From Ensifer sp. IC4062 (lineage in GTDB: Bacteria; Pseudomonadota; Alphaproteobacteria; Rhizobiales; Rhizobiaceae), in contig NZ_JADYVD010000023.1 in assembly GCF_020193575.1 (NCBI RefSeq), positions 1 to 64,000 of the forward strand: 64,000 nucleotides of DNA, read 5' to 3'. Positions 17,174-25,668 of this stretch are shown piece by piece. A model generated the notes under the pieces. That model saw only the letters and a program-made list of their open reading frames with translations. It was not told where the DNA came from and did no database searches. The position numbers were made by a program, and so were the translations under genes. The first letter of the stretch is position 1. Every line of letters begins with the position of its first letter.

Positions 17174-18934
17174 ATGACGATCTCTCGACGCGACCTGATA
17201 AAGGTGGGCATAGCCGCCGGAACCGCCTCAATCGTTCTGGCGACGGAAAAAACTGCCGCGAGCGGCGCCAGCGAGGTAACGGTTCGCTCGAATGGAGCTT
17301 CGGGGCATCGATATCAATCCACGTTCGAGAAGCTTGTCGCGTATGCGAAGGAAGAGATTGCCGAATTCGGGCTGCCCGGCATGACATTCTGTTTGGTCGA
17401 CGCGGATGGTTTTGCCGCAGTAGGGCTCTTGGGTTGGTCCGATCAGGATCGCCAGATTCCGGTCCATTCATCTCACCTCTTTCAAATCGGATCGATAAGC
17501 AAATCTTTTGCCGCGTTGTGCGTTCATCGGCTTGCCGACGAGGGAAAGGTTGACCTCGATGCGCCGATATCACGATATCTTCCTGACTTGCCGCTACCCA
17601 CCGAACCAATTCTTCTGCGGCAGCTCTTGAGCCATACATCGGGATTGCCGGGCTGGACACAGATGTTTCCGCGCGTGCCAGACGGGCGGCACTGGACCGG
17701 CTTTGCGCCCGGAACCGAGTGGTCGTACAGCGATGTAGCGTATGACCTCCTTGGGGTGCTCGTCGCGAAAATCAGCGGTAAGCCATATCCTATGGCGCTC
17801 CGGGACTTGGTGATCGCACCGCTCGGAATTTCCGGGCTGAAAGAGGCGATTGAGACGAATGACCGCGCAAAATACGCCATTGGCTACTCGCCGCTCGATT
17901 TTCGGGCCGATTTGCCCCTCGGTCAAGCAGCGTGGGTCAACTTCGATCTAGGCGAAGGAAATGTCGGTGCGACTGCGGACTCGATGACAGCCTATCTCCA
18001 ATTCCTGATTAGCGTCGGGCGCGGCCGGGGCGCTCCCGTCTTCTCCGACGCGGCCGCAAAACGCTTCAGCACGCCGTTGGAAGCGGCCGCAATGTTCGGG
18101 AAAGGCGAGGCATACGCGAGCGGCCTTAACGTAATTGACCTCGATGGCCGCACGGCCTTCCATCACACCGGGGCAATGCTGGGGTTCAGGTCAGCTATGA
18201 CGGTGGACCCCGGCTCGGGCGTTGGCTGCTATGTGAGCGTAAATGCGCGACTTGCGGGGTGGGGTCCCTCCAACATCAGCAAGTACGCATGTAGACTGCT
18301 GCGGCACGTTAGAGAAGCCGAAAATTTCCCCGAACCTACCAAGCCGACTGCGCTGGACCCTATTGAGGATGCGGAGGACTACGCCGGCACCTACGTGTCA
18401 GCCGGTGAAGATGGCTTTCAGGTCGTCCTCCGCTCGGATCGCATGTATATCGCAGCAGACGGTCACGAGGGGCGGGTACGGCGTATCGGAAGATACTTTC
18501 AGGCCGATCACCCGCGATTGGGTACCCACCTTTTCGACTTCGTGCGCAGCGGCAATGCCGTCAAGAGTGCCTGGCATGGGGGTACTCTCTTCGGGCGCGG
18601 TAGTGTAGTCCCACAGCTACCCGTCCCGCCGGGGTTGGCCGCCTTGCAAGGCGTTTACGTCAGTATGGATCCATTCATGACTCCCGTGTCGGTATTTGCA
18701 GAGGGCGAGCGCCTCGTGTTCGAGCAAATGGGGATTTACCGGCAGAAAGATACCTTGCACCCTCATGGCGAAAATTGGCGTCCGGAAAATTCGCCGTGTG
18801 AACGGTTTCATTTCGCAGACACGCTGAACGGGGTGCCGCAACGCCTGAACTTCTCCGGGTCTGATTTGTGGCGATTCAGTCGTGAGCGCGACGAACAGCC
18901 CACCTTTTCTTTGCCGATTGAGATCGCGAGATAA
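17174..18934 (+). CDS. Tat-exported serine beta-lactamase-fold hydrolase
   Basis: 586 residues. The N-terminus MTISRRDLIKVGIAAGTASIV is a twin-arginine signal. The class C/DD-peptidase fold shows SxxK as SISK, the tyrosine motif as WSYSDVAYDLLG, and the third motif as HHTGAMLGF in place of KTG. A C-terminal region of about 200 residues forms an additional beta domain. Such proteins act on D-amino-acid peptides, esters or amides in the periplasm. At the end of locus A it may release amino acids from a larger external conjugate. The start is chosen for the Tat signal, since a longer upstream ORF is a shadow of the DDAH gene. Confidence 0.85.
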   Translation: MTISRRDLIKVGIAAGTASIVLATEKTAASGASEVTVRSNGASGHRYQSTFEKLVAYAKEEIAEFGLPGMTFCLVDADGFAAVGLLGWSDQDRQIPVHSSHLFQIGSISKSFAALCVHRLADEGKVDLDAPISRYLPDLPLPTEPILLRQLLSHTSGLPGWTQMFPRVPDGRHWTGFAPGTEWSYSDVAYDLLGVLVAKISGKPYPMALRDLVIAPLGISGLKEAIETNDRAKYAIGYSPLDFRADLPLGQAAWVNFDLGEGNVGATADSMTAYLQFLISVGRGRGAPVFSDAAAKRFSTPLEAAAMFGKGEAYASGLNVIDLDGRTAFHHTGAMLGFRSAMTVDPGSGVGCYVSVNARLAGWGPSNISKYACRLLRHVREAENFPEPTKPTALDPIEDAEDYAGTYVSAGEDGFQVVLRSDRMYIAADGHEGRVRRIGRYFQADHPRLGTHLFDFVRSGNAVKSAWHGGTLFGRGSVVPQLPVPPGLAALQGVYVSMDPFMTPVSVFAEGERLVFEQMGIYRQKDTLHPHGENWRPENSPCERFHFADTLNGVPQRLNFSGSDLWRFSRERDEQPTFSLPIEIAR

Positions 18935-18959
18935 GCTCCTTCATCTGCAGGAGTGGAAT

Positions 18960-19440
18960 GGGATGGTTGGAGATCGCGCTGGTGCCATGCTTTGGAGTGC
19001 TGGGGCGTCAATCGTGGTTTGCTGAATGTCTGGCGCCGCGAAGCCGGGCTGACCGCTCGACGATCCGAGCAAGCCTGCGCGCAGCAGGCCATGTTCGTGC
19101 CGGTGACCGTCGTTGGAGAACGAACGCCTCCCCAGAGCGCGTCGTCAGATATCGCTTCCGTTGCTTCCGGTCGAATTGAGACCGAGATTGCCAGAGCATG
19201 ACCGTGATCGGCTCGGTGGCGCCCGAGTTGGGCGCAGGCCATCGTCGCGGCATTGCGAGGACGCCGGTGATCAGACTTTCGCCGAATGGCGTGAAGATCA
19301 TGGTAGCAACGCAGTCTGAAGGGCCAAGACAGGAGCGGCGATCGCCGCCGCGCAACATCGGCCGTTTGCCCAAGCACTGTGAGCGTCCGGCGAAGGCATT
19401 TTTGTTTGGTCGAGAGGCCGATATTATGGGCCGCGTTTCA
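18960..19440 (+). pseudogene. IS66-family tnpA/tnpB remnant
   Basis: Fragments in shifting frames resemble IS66 accessory proteins. LLNVWRREAGLTARR plus FVPVTVVGE and RIETEIARA is TnpA-like. RLSPNGVKIMVAT, then in another frame a stretch matching the KHPFSGDVFVFR region, is TnpB-like. No terminal inverted repeats or tnpC were found here. The remnant abuts the 3' end of the small gene at 19424, so the old insertion may have trimmed that region. Confidence 0.6.
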
Positions 19441-19729
19441 TCTCGTCTGCCATAACGCGTTCGACCACATCCGGATCGCATTGTTCATCGACGAGAAACT
19501 GGCGGATTCCACCATCCCATGTCCGTATGTCGGCGAGGAGATTTTGGAGCTCGTCCACGCCGTTCTCAGTCAGGCCCTTTGTGCCGTATTCGCTGCCGTC
19601 GCGGACATAAAGCAATTCGCCCTCGCTGATATTATCCGCGTTGGCGGTCACCTCTTCGATCAACTCGAGGTTCTCGCCGATCATCTCAGCGACCTCTTTG
19701 AGGGTATACATGATCCTTGAGCGTGCCAT
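19424..19729 (-). CDS. hypothetical plasmid protein (101 aa)
   Basis: An acidic soluble protein with a helical start (YTLKEVAEMIGENLELIEEV), a strand pair ELLYVRDGSEYGTKGLT and the segment ADIRTWDGGIRQFLVDE. It looks like a conserved hypothetical of rhizobial plasmids. The start overlaps the stop of the upstream gene (TGATG), so the two form a small operon. The last codons run into the IS66 remnant and may not be original. Function unknown. Confidence 0.55.
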   Translation of the reverse strand: MARSRIMYTLKEVAEMIGENLELIEEVTANADNISEGELLYVRDGSEYGTKGLTENGVDELQNLLADIRTWDGGIRQFLVDEQCDPDVVERVMADEMKRGP

Positions 19730-20106
19730 CACGCAGCCTCGTACCGGTTAGCAACCTCATGCAGATAGTTGCCGTACAGCTCCGCAGCTTTCCAGTCGGT
19801 GACGATGCCTTTGCGCCGCAAGGTGACAACCAGGTCGGCCACCGGATCGGGCGGAACCTCGGCGTCCGAAAGCCGCGCCATCTGATCGGCCCAATCATCG
19901 AGCGGAAGCCGCTCGGCAACAATGCTATGTTGCGCGGCCAGTGCGTAAATGCGCCGCTCGGCTGATCCTGCCCCGGTCTTTGCTCCTTCTCGGCGCCGGC
20001 ACGCTGACGTGCATTTCTGTGCAATACCGGCGGCGGGGAGATTTCGGATGCCTGGAGAAGGCGCGGCAATCTGGATCCTTGCAGAAATGCGAGCAGAGAT
20101 AAACAT
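19729..20106 (-). CDS. hypothetical plasmid protein (125 aa)
   Basis: Residues 48-125 form a compact helical domain (AERRIYALAAQHSIVAERLP, VPPDPVADLVVTLRRKGIVT, AAELYGNYLHEVANRY) resembling the C-terminal domain of a conserved rhizobial plasmid family. The first 45 residues are low-complexity and may not be translated. A start nearer residue 45 is possible, but no clear ribosome-binding site was seen. It is translationally coupled to the gene at 19424. Function unknown. Confidence 0.5.
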   Translation of the reverse strand: MFISARISARIQIAAPSPGIRNLPAAGIAQKCTSACRRREGAKTGAGSAERRIYALAAQHSIVAERLPLDDWADQMARLSDAEVPPDPVADLVVTLRRKGIVTDWKAAELYGNYLHEVANRYEAA

Positions 20107-20140
20107 GTGTGCACACGTACGAATTTGCTCCGGATACCCG

Positions 20141-21022
20141 TTATATCGAAAGCAAACGAATCAACCCAGTCTTATCCCCCCTCAAAGCGTAATGCCGCCC
20201 AGATTCAACCGGCATAGCTTCTTGCAAAGGGTGGAAAGCCGCTAACCAATGACTCCTCCGACCCCTAGAAGTTACAAGGAACTTCCCAAAATGAGCATTA
20301 AAGTATGACGTCATTCCGTGGCAGAGGCCCGAACTATGGGCTATGATATGATGCTTTACTGGCTTCAAAGAGCTTGGATTTAGGTAGTCATAATTCCTGA
20401 AAACAAAAGTTGGCGAGAGATATACCGGATCGTGCTGCGCCTGACTTACCGGAAAATATGACCGTTCGGCAAACAAATTGAAACCAGAAAGATCAAACCC
20501 ACATTGGTTAAACACGGAATTCTTCTCAAAAGCCTGTACGTCAGTGCAGAGAAAGCCGAATTGCTGAACCCGATCCGGCATAACAACCGTAGTTGGACCA
20601 GCGATTTGACGGATGTCCTCCGCAATCGTTTCATATCCCTCACCAACGACTCCAGCGTCCAACGTTTCAGTGAAAATGATGTCGGGTGTTGAAGGAAGGT
20701 CGCCATCCCGAATTGCCTCCCTGGAGGATTTTGAAATCACAGTGATGCGATCCTGCAATTCGTTGGCCCGGATAATGTCCCGCGCTGCGTCAGCAATTCG
20801 CTCGTCCATCTCGCATGAAAATACCCTTCGAGCCCCGTATCTGGCGAAGAGCATCGCCGCAAGGCCAGCCCCAGTTCCGATTTCAACAACGATCTTCCCT
20901 TTGACATTACAAGAAGCAATCGCCCCCTCTATTGCTGCATTTCGTGCGGAGTCGCGCATCATCGTGAAATGCCACCTGGGAACTTTAGAACCCGCATGAG
21001 CGGGCAAATGGATTTCGTTCAT
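20141..21022 (-). CDS. PRMT-type protein/amino-acid arginine N-methyltransferase
   Basis: 293 residues. The SAM-binding motif (VVEIGTGAGLAAMLFARYGA) and acidic post-I motif FSCEMDE are followed by the two signatures special to arginine methyltransferases. One is a double-E loop, TETLDAGVVGE, with the two Glu nine residues apart as in PRMT1. The other is a THW-like loop, SHWLAAFHPLQEAMPVESG. HFTMMRDSARNAAIEGAI matches the PRMT N-terminal helix. It should transfer methyl groups to guanidino nitrogen, on free arginine (as SznE does in streptozotocin synthesis) or a conjugate. GGGAG precedes the chosen ATG; a longer start at 21076 is less likely. It is divergent from the second enolase-type gene. 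Confidence 0.8.
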   Translation of the reverse strand: MNEIHLPAHAGSKVPRWHFTMMRDSARNAAIEGAIASCNVKGKIVVEIGTGAGLAAMLFARYGARRVFSCEMDERIADAARDIIRANELQDRITVISKSSREAIRDGDLPSTPDIIFTETLDAGVVGEGYETIAEDIRQIAGPTTVVMPDRVQQFGFLCTDVQAFEKNSVFNQCGFDLSGFNLFAERSYFPVSQAQHDPVYLSPTFVFRNYDYLNPSSLKPVKHHIIAHSSGLCHGMTSYFNAHFGKFLVTSRGRRSHWLAAFHPLQEAMPVESGRHYALRGDKTGLIRLLSI

Positions 21023-21386
21023 TTTGATACTCCCAAAACGTCGTGCGTCAACGATTTCAGCGATCGAAGGGCCCACAAGAAATTCAAGCTTCAGTGCGGC
21101 CGCGGTTGCTCAACCACTGCGAATGCTTTGTGCAGCTCCCTCCGCAGCAGCAAAAAGCGCGCCAACCGCTCCGACGCCCATATTCAAGCGCACATATGAG
21201 AGTGCACTGCATACAACATACTGCTGCCAAGTTTGGGAATGGCCGGAAGGTGGGAGGTGTCAAACACCGTCATCTCCGATCCGTCATGCTGCACCGCTCG
21301 CCTCTCTCCGCGAGCACGACGGACACATCCAATGCTCGTTCGATGTCCTTGCAGAGCGCCTCTGGACGAAGAATGAAGCCCCTGGA
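21023..21386. other. divergent intergenic region, no gene recognised
   Basis: The gap between the methyltransferase and the second enolase-type gene is about 560 bases. Open frames run through it on both strands, but their translations are Cys/Arg/Ser-rich with no motif. On the minus strand a stretch ending VGPSIAEIVDARRFGSIK is in frame with the methyltransferase and could be a longer N-terminus or leader. The right half carries the regulatory elements listed separately. Confidence 0.4.
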
Positions 21387-21410
21387 ATTTGCCCGAAGAG
21401 GCGGGCAAAT
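21387..21410. promoter_or_regulatory. 24-base inverted repeat upstream of locus B enolase gene
   Basis: Perfect 8-base arms ATTTGCCC/GGGCAAAT around an 8-base centre, ending 27 bases before a sigma-54-like -24 element. It could bind an activator or repressor. It is not the same as the ATTGCCGGCAAT palindrome of locus A, although both contain TTGCC. Confidence 0.4.
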
Positions 21411-21437
21411 CCCTGCCTTCACACTCCAGTATCACAC

Positions 21438-21454
21438 TGGCATTGCTTTTGCTG
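21438..21454 (+). promoter_or_regulatory. candidate sigma-54 promoter
   Basis: TGGCATT-GCTT-TTGCT matches the -24/-12 pattern: GG and GC exactly 10 bases apart, with a TTGCT -12 box. It would start transcription near 21464, about 120 bases before the second enolase-type gene. No NifA-type TGT-N10-ACA upstream site was found, so the activator, if any, is unknown. By-eye match only. Confidence 0.35.
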
Positions 21455-21582
21455 CTTCACCTCGCCGGCCGCGCTGGCGTCATTCATCGGAACGAGCGCG
21501 GGGAGATCGTACGGAAACCCGCGATCTTCAATGGCCTCACCTAGTCCTTTTGATGTTCGTTGAGCAAACTAAGGAAGACAAG

Positions 21583-22740
21583 ATGACCGAGAAGATAACC
21601 TCTACCACCATGGCACCGATTGTGAGCGCGGAAGTGCTCGAGATAGAGAGCAAGCTTTGCACGCCTTACAAGCTGACCGAGGGTATCTTGGTCGCCGCTC
21701 AGGCAGTTCTCGTGAAGCTCACCGATGCTGACGGTGTCATGGGGTGGGGCGAAGCCAATCCTGCCGAGACAGTGGATGGGGAGACGCCAGCCGGCGTCAT
21801 GCGTGTCCTGCAGGACAAGCTTCTACCAGCAGTACTCGCTGAACCGGAACCCGCGCCTGGGAAAATCGACGCGTTAGTCGACTCCTTGGTCGCCGCCAAG
21901 CTCTGCGCCAAGGGCGCGGTAACGATGGCGTTGCTGGACATTCTTGGCAAACGGTTGAATGTCTCGGTCGCAACACTGCTCGGCGGGGCAATCCGTCGCT
22001 CATTGCCGGTATTGTGGCCTTTGAGCAATGGCACCGCCGAAGACGATATCCCCATCATCGAAGAGCGAGCCGCGCAAGGCTTCACCAGTTTCATGCTAAA
22101 AATGGGCACTTCGCCCATCACGAGCGAGATCAAGCGCGTCGCTGCATTGGAAGCACGCTATGGCGAGCGCATCAGCCTCATCGGAGATGCAAATCAGGGG
22201 TGGAGCCTCGATCAGGCGCGTGAGTTCTTGGCTGGAATCGCCAGCTCGAAAGTCGCTTTCGTTGAAGAGCCTTTGGCAACTGACGTAATTGAAGGCATGG
22301 CGGAACTATCGGATGCGGGCCAGCTTCCACTGTCGGCAGATGAATCGATCATTGAACTCGCCGACGCTGCTCACCTCGCTGCCGCCGGTGCAGCAAAGGT
22401 TTTCAGCATCAAGAGCAGCAAGAATGGTGGCCCATTACGAGCTCAGCGCATTGCCGCAGCTGCGGAGGCGTTCGGCATCAGTTGCTACATGAATTCGATG
22501 ATCGAGTTTGGCATTACGCAGGCCGCCTCGCTCCAACATGCCGTCACCGTCAGAAACCTTCTCGACGTCGGCCACGCTTTCATGTCGACCATGAGGTTGG
22601 TCAAAGACCCGACGGATTTCTCGTCTCTCCTGCGCAACGGCATCGTGTATTTGCCGGAACGCGCAGGATTGGGCGTTGCGATCGATGAGGACCATGTCCG
22701 GCGACTGACTACCTCCAGCTTCGTGCTTGGGGCACAATGA
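21583..22740 (+). CDS. enolase-superfamily enzyme, dipeptide-epimerase/MLE subgroup (copy 2)
   Basis: 385 residues, closely similar to the gene at 9628 along the whole length. Metal ligands are in GDANQGW, FVEEPLA and LSADESI, and lysines in FMLKMG and SIKSSKNGG. Like copy 1 it has M in place of the first Lys of KxK. GGAAG precedes the ATG. A much longer ORF opening at 21043 is a read-through of noncoding sequence. In locus B it lies between a methyltransferase and an opine-dehydrogenase-type gene, so it may set the configuration of a product or precursor. Two copies in opposite-purpose loci suggest both act on the same class of compound. Confidence 0.85.
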   Translation: MTEKITSTTMAPIVSAEVLEIESKLCTPYKLTEGILVAAQAVLVKLTDADGVMGWGEANPAETVDGETPAGVMRVLQDKLLPAVLAEPEPAPGKIDALVDSLVAAKLCAKGAVTMALLDILGKRLNVSVATLLGGAIRRSLPVLWPLSNGTAEDDIPIIEERAAQGFTSFMLKMGTSPITSEIKRVAALEARYGERISLIGDANQGWSLDQAREFLAGIASSKVAFVEEPLATDVIEGMAELSDAGQLPLSADESIIELADAAHLAAAGAAKVFSIKSSKNGGPLRAQRIAAAAEAFGISCYMNSMIEFGITQAASLQHAVTVRNLLDVGHAFMSTMRLVKDPTDFSSLLRNGIVYLPERAGLGVAIDEDHVRRLTTSSFVLGAQ

Positions 22741-23302
22741 TGCCCCACGTACTTTTGAGACCAGGTTCGGCCGCGGAGCAAAAACCGGCTTTAGCCCCAG
22801 CCGCGTTGGTTGCAGTGTTCTCGTCACCGACTTATGACGCAGGCTCTTCATCCCAGCGGACACTATTCACCATCCAGCGCCCTGGGCATGTTCGGCACGT
22901 AAGCACGCCTTTTCGCGCTTCGGGGTTCGCAGACGCAGCAAGGCGCCGCGATAAGCCCCTCTCCATCAGTTCGTCTCAGGTTGAGCCGGAACCGGCGTGC
23001 AAGTTGATGCGCACTTATTGCCGATACCTGCGGCCTGCAGAGTATTGTGATCGGCTTCGTTGACTGGATGTCACAGCTCGCAAGAAAGCGACACTACTGT
23101 CGGTTTTGTCGAGTTCGCGACAGGATGATTTCATCGACCCCTCTGCTGTACGCTTTTATCTCCTTGGATATTCGTGCGGAAATTGATCACGACCCTTCTC
23201 TGCGCAGCTGGCACGATTTTTGAGTATCTCTTTGGGTTGTTTGTCACCGCACAGGAATATTTCCGCCACTCCGGCGCGATCACCACGGAAGAGAGAGTGA
23301 CA
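22741..23302. other. intergenic region before opine dehydrogenase gene
   Basis: 560 bases without a convincing gene. Short open frames here have no ribosome-binding site or motif. CTGTCG and CGACAG arms about 15 bases apart lie near 23098-23125. A GG-N10-GA sequence near 23210 resembles but fails the sigma-54 consensus at -12. Confidence 0.4.
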
Positions 23303-24424
23303 GTGTCTTCTGAAATGCGAGTTTCAATCATCGGTGCCGGAAACTGTGGATGCGCTTTTGCGGCTGACTTGGCCAACAGGGGGTTTAGCGTCCTTCTTTA
23401 CGGTCATCCGAATCACCGCCGTAACATTGATGCGATCCGGCGAGAGGGTCACCTGTCGGCTCGCATGGAGATTGAGGGTAAGTTCGATCCCATTTTGACC
23501 ATAAAGATGGCCACGGCCGTAGAATTCTCGCGTTTTCTTGTGGTCACTATTCCATCGTACGGGCACGACGGGATCATTAGCGAACTGGAACATTTCGACC
23601 TCAGTAATCACATCATCGTGGCCATCAACGCCAATTTCTTCGCCTTAGCCTGTTCAAAAAAGCTGAACGCATTTGCCATCTTGGAAACCAACGCGTCCCC
23701 GTATGCGTCTTGGATCCAGAACGGCGAAGTTTTGATCGCTGGCGTCAAGACCAGTCTACCGATCGCCGCCTTCCCAAACGCTCTAGACGAGAAGCGGCGA
23801 TCGCAAATCGCGGAAATATTTCCCAAGCCCCTCCAGTGGTGCGATAGCGTTTTCGAGATCGGGATGCAGTCCAACAATGGGGTGATCCATCCGGCTGCCA
23901 CGCTCCTCAACACCGGCCGGATCGAAAGCACAAAAGGAGACTTCTTCTTCTATCGCGACGGGGTTTCACCCGCAGTCGGGAACGTCATCGAAGCGGTAGA
24001 TAAAGAACGCCTGAAGATTGCCAGTGCTTTGGGTTTCCGGCTCCCGACGGTCTTGCAAGAGATGGTCGGCTTTTACGGTGGGGACTTCGACAAATTCTCA
24101 GATTTCGCTTTTCACACGAGCGTTCACAATACGACTAAGGCAACGCCCGCACACATGCGACATAGATATTTAGCCGAGGACGTACCCTACATTTTGGTCC
24201 CTTGGTACGAGCTCGGCGCGAAGCTCGGTATAGAGGCTCGAACGATGCAGGCTCTGGTGGAGATCGCATCAGCCGTGAATGGCGTTAAATACTTCGAGAG
24301 CGGCCGTAATCTGAGGCGCCTCGGATTGGACCACCTGTCGAGAGCCGAACTCTTGCAGTTTGTCCACGACGCGGCACGCAATAAACTAAGGTCTTCGTCC
24401 CCCAAAAATGCATCGAGTCGGTAG
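23303..24424 (+). CDS. octopine/opine dehydrogenase-family oxidoreductase
   Basis: 373 residues. An N-terminal NAD(P) Rossmann domain (VSIIGAGNCGCAFAADLANRG, LLYGHPNH) is followed by the octopine-dehydrogenase C-terminal domain, with the catalytic His region NNGVIHPAATLLNTGRIE and the helical PF02317-type end. Family members reductively condense an amino acid's amine with a 2-oxo acid, forming N-carboxyalkyl amino acids (opines). I chose GTG 23303, with GAGAGAG upstream; ATG 23315 is the alternative. The neighbouring ATP-grasp ligase and arginine methyltransferase suggest a small-molecule assembly pathway. Direction in vivo (synthesis or breakdown) is not decidable from sequence. Confidence 0.85.
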   Translation: MSSEMRVSIIGAGNCGCAFAADLANRGFSVLLYGHPNHRRNIDAIRREGHLSARMEIEGKFDPILTIKMATAVEFSRFLVVTIPSYGHDGIISELEHFDLSNHIIVAINANFFALACSKKLNAFAILETNASPYASWIQNGEVLIAGVKTSLPIAAFPNALDEKRRSQIAEIFPKPLQWCDSVFEIGMQSNNGVIHPAATLLNTGRIESTKGDFFFYRDGVSPAVGNVIEAVDKERLKIASALGFRLPTVLQEMVGFYGGDFDKFSDFAFHTSVHNTTKATPAHMRHRYLAEDVPYILVPWYELGAKLGIEARTMQALVEIASAVNGVKYFESGRNLRRLGLDHLSRAELLQFVHDAARNKLRSSSPKNASSR

Positions 24425-24500
24425 GATGCAAAGTACAACATCAAGACCTCATTGTAATACATCACTAGGAAATGATGCTGAAAACACGGTGTTTGTTTTA

Positions 24501-24655
24501 TCGAATCGGATTGTGTTCTCAATCGCCGTGCCGATGACGCTGGCCTAACTAACGACGCCGCTCCTTGGCTTTGTGGATACTGCAGTTGTCGGCCAACTCG
24601 GCGACGTGGTGCTTGTGGGCGGACTTGCCGCAGGATCAAATTGCCAGGGTTGAAG
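24501..24655 (+). pseudogene. MATE efflux (DinF-type) N-terminal remnant
   Basis: One frame reads RIVFSIAVPMTLA, a stop, then LTTPLLGFVDTAVVGQLGD and VGGLAAG. This is the conserved first helix of DinF-like MATE transporters with a nonsense change (apparently TAC to TAA). The rest of the gene is absent. It is a relic between the opine-dehydrogenase gene and the second GntR gene and may be the trace of a recombination junction. Confidence 0.7.
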
Positions 24656-24716
24656 AGGTCCACGTTTGCGAACGTCGGGAACAGTGGGAACTGAGATCAT
24701 GAGGGAAGAGGCGACC

Positions 24717-25436
24717 ATGGAGAACACGAAGCGTGGACAAGAGAATGTTAGCACTTGCCTCGAGCTACTTCGAGGAGTTTCGATCTCGGAACTCGTCTAC
24801 GAGCAAGTCCGTCAAAGGATCCTGTCAGGAGAACTGCAGGTCGGTCAACATATAAACGAGAAACGGTTGGCTGCCTCGCTCGGAGTTAGCAGAGCGTCGG
24901 TTCGCGAGGCACTCCGGCAGCTCGAAAAGGATGGACTGATCGAAATCACCAAGAACAAGGGGCCATTTGTCCGCGACATGCCGCCTGAAGAGGCGTGGGA
25001 GCTCTATGACGTACGGGCGTCTTTGGAGGCGCTCGCCGCAGAACTGGCCGCGAAAAACCGGAGCGATAGTGATCTAAGACTCTTGGCACAATGCCTACAG
25101 GGTTCAGAGCACTCGATAAGTGTCACCGACGAGGCATTGGTGTTCGAATCCCCGTTAAATTTTCACCGGCTTATTGCGGTTATGTCCGGTAGCCACAACG
25201 TTCTTGAGATGCTGAAAGGAGTCTGGGGGCAGATTGCCCTGTTCCGCAGAAAGTTCCCGCGACTTGGTCCGGGGGTGTCGGGCGACAGCGTAGAAGAACG
25301 GATCGTCTCAGCAATTCAGAATCGAAACGCGGAACAAGCGTCAGCTCTGATGAGGTCATTCGTCTTGGACGGCAAGGATGAGATGATCAAGATCGCCCAG
25401 AATTATCCAGAAAAACACCGCACCAAAAATCATTAA
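24717..25436 (+). CDS. GntR-family (FCD) transcriptional regulator, copy 2
   Basis: 239 residues. The winged helix (ISELVYEQVRQRILSG, ASVREALRQLEKDGLIE) is almost identical to that of the regulator at 5535. The FCD domain (NFHRLIAVMSGSHNV) diverges more. GGGAAGAGG precedes the ATG. The shared recognition helix suggests both regulators may bind the same operator sequence and so cross-control loci A and B, with different effectors. No ATTGCCGGCAAT copy was found in locus B. Confidence 0.88.
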   Translation: MENTKRGQENVSTCLELLRGVSISELVYEQVRQRILSGELQVGQHINEKRLAASLGVSRASVREALRQLEKDGLIEITKNKGPFVRDMPPEEAWELYDVRASLEALAAELAAKNRSDSDLRLLAQCLQGSEHSISVTDEALVFESPLNFHRLIAVMSGSHNVLEMLKGVWGQIALFRRKFPRLGPGVSGDSVEERIVSAIQNRNAEQASALMRSFVLDGKDEMIKIAQNYPEKHRTKNH

Positions 25437-25668
25437 TGTAGTAGTAGCAAGGAGCCTAAAGGCGTCAGCCCAGTTTCCGCGGCAGGCTGCAGGTTATGCG
25501 AGGCGCGTCGAGGGACGGAGTAATTGAGGATGAGGTGGAAATGAGTGGTCGTAGGCCGACTAATCTCATGTTCGTTATTGCACTACACAGGTCTTGGCCG
25601 CGACTAATCCCTGACAACGATACGCTCACGACAAATCTGAGATAAGCACGTACGGAGGTCCCACGCCA
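25437..25668. other. intergenic region with a 49-codon short ORF
   Basis: An open frame from ATG 25496 to TAA at 25645 encodes 49 residues ending LIPDNDTLTTNLR. An inner ATG follows GAGGATGAGGTGG, a fair ribosome-binding site. It directly precedes the ATP-grasp gene. It could be a leader or small peptide, but nothing in the sequence distinguishes it from chance. Confidence 0.2.

Noticed and set aside
21024-21563. 179-codon open frame opposite the methyltransferase upstream region
   Set aside because: Cys/Arg/Pro-rich translation without motif, covers the candidate promoter and inverted repeat, and has no ribosome-binding site.
23098-23125. CTGTCG...CGACAG inverted repeat
   Set aside because: Short arms with a long loop, far from a start codon; not above what chance would give.
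23205-23225. TGGCACG-N4-TTGAG upstream of the opine-dehydrogenase gene as a sigma-54 promoter
   Set aside because: The -24 part is perfect but the -12 dinucleotide is GA instead of GC, which is usually essential.
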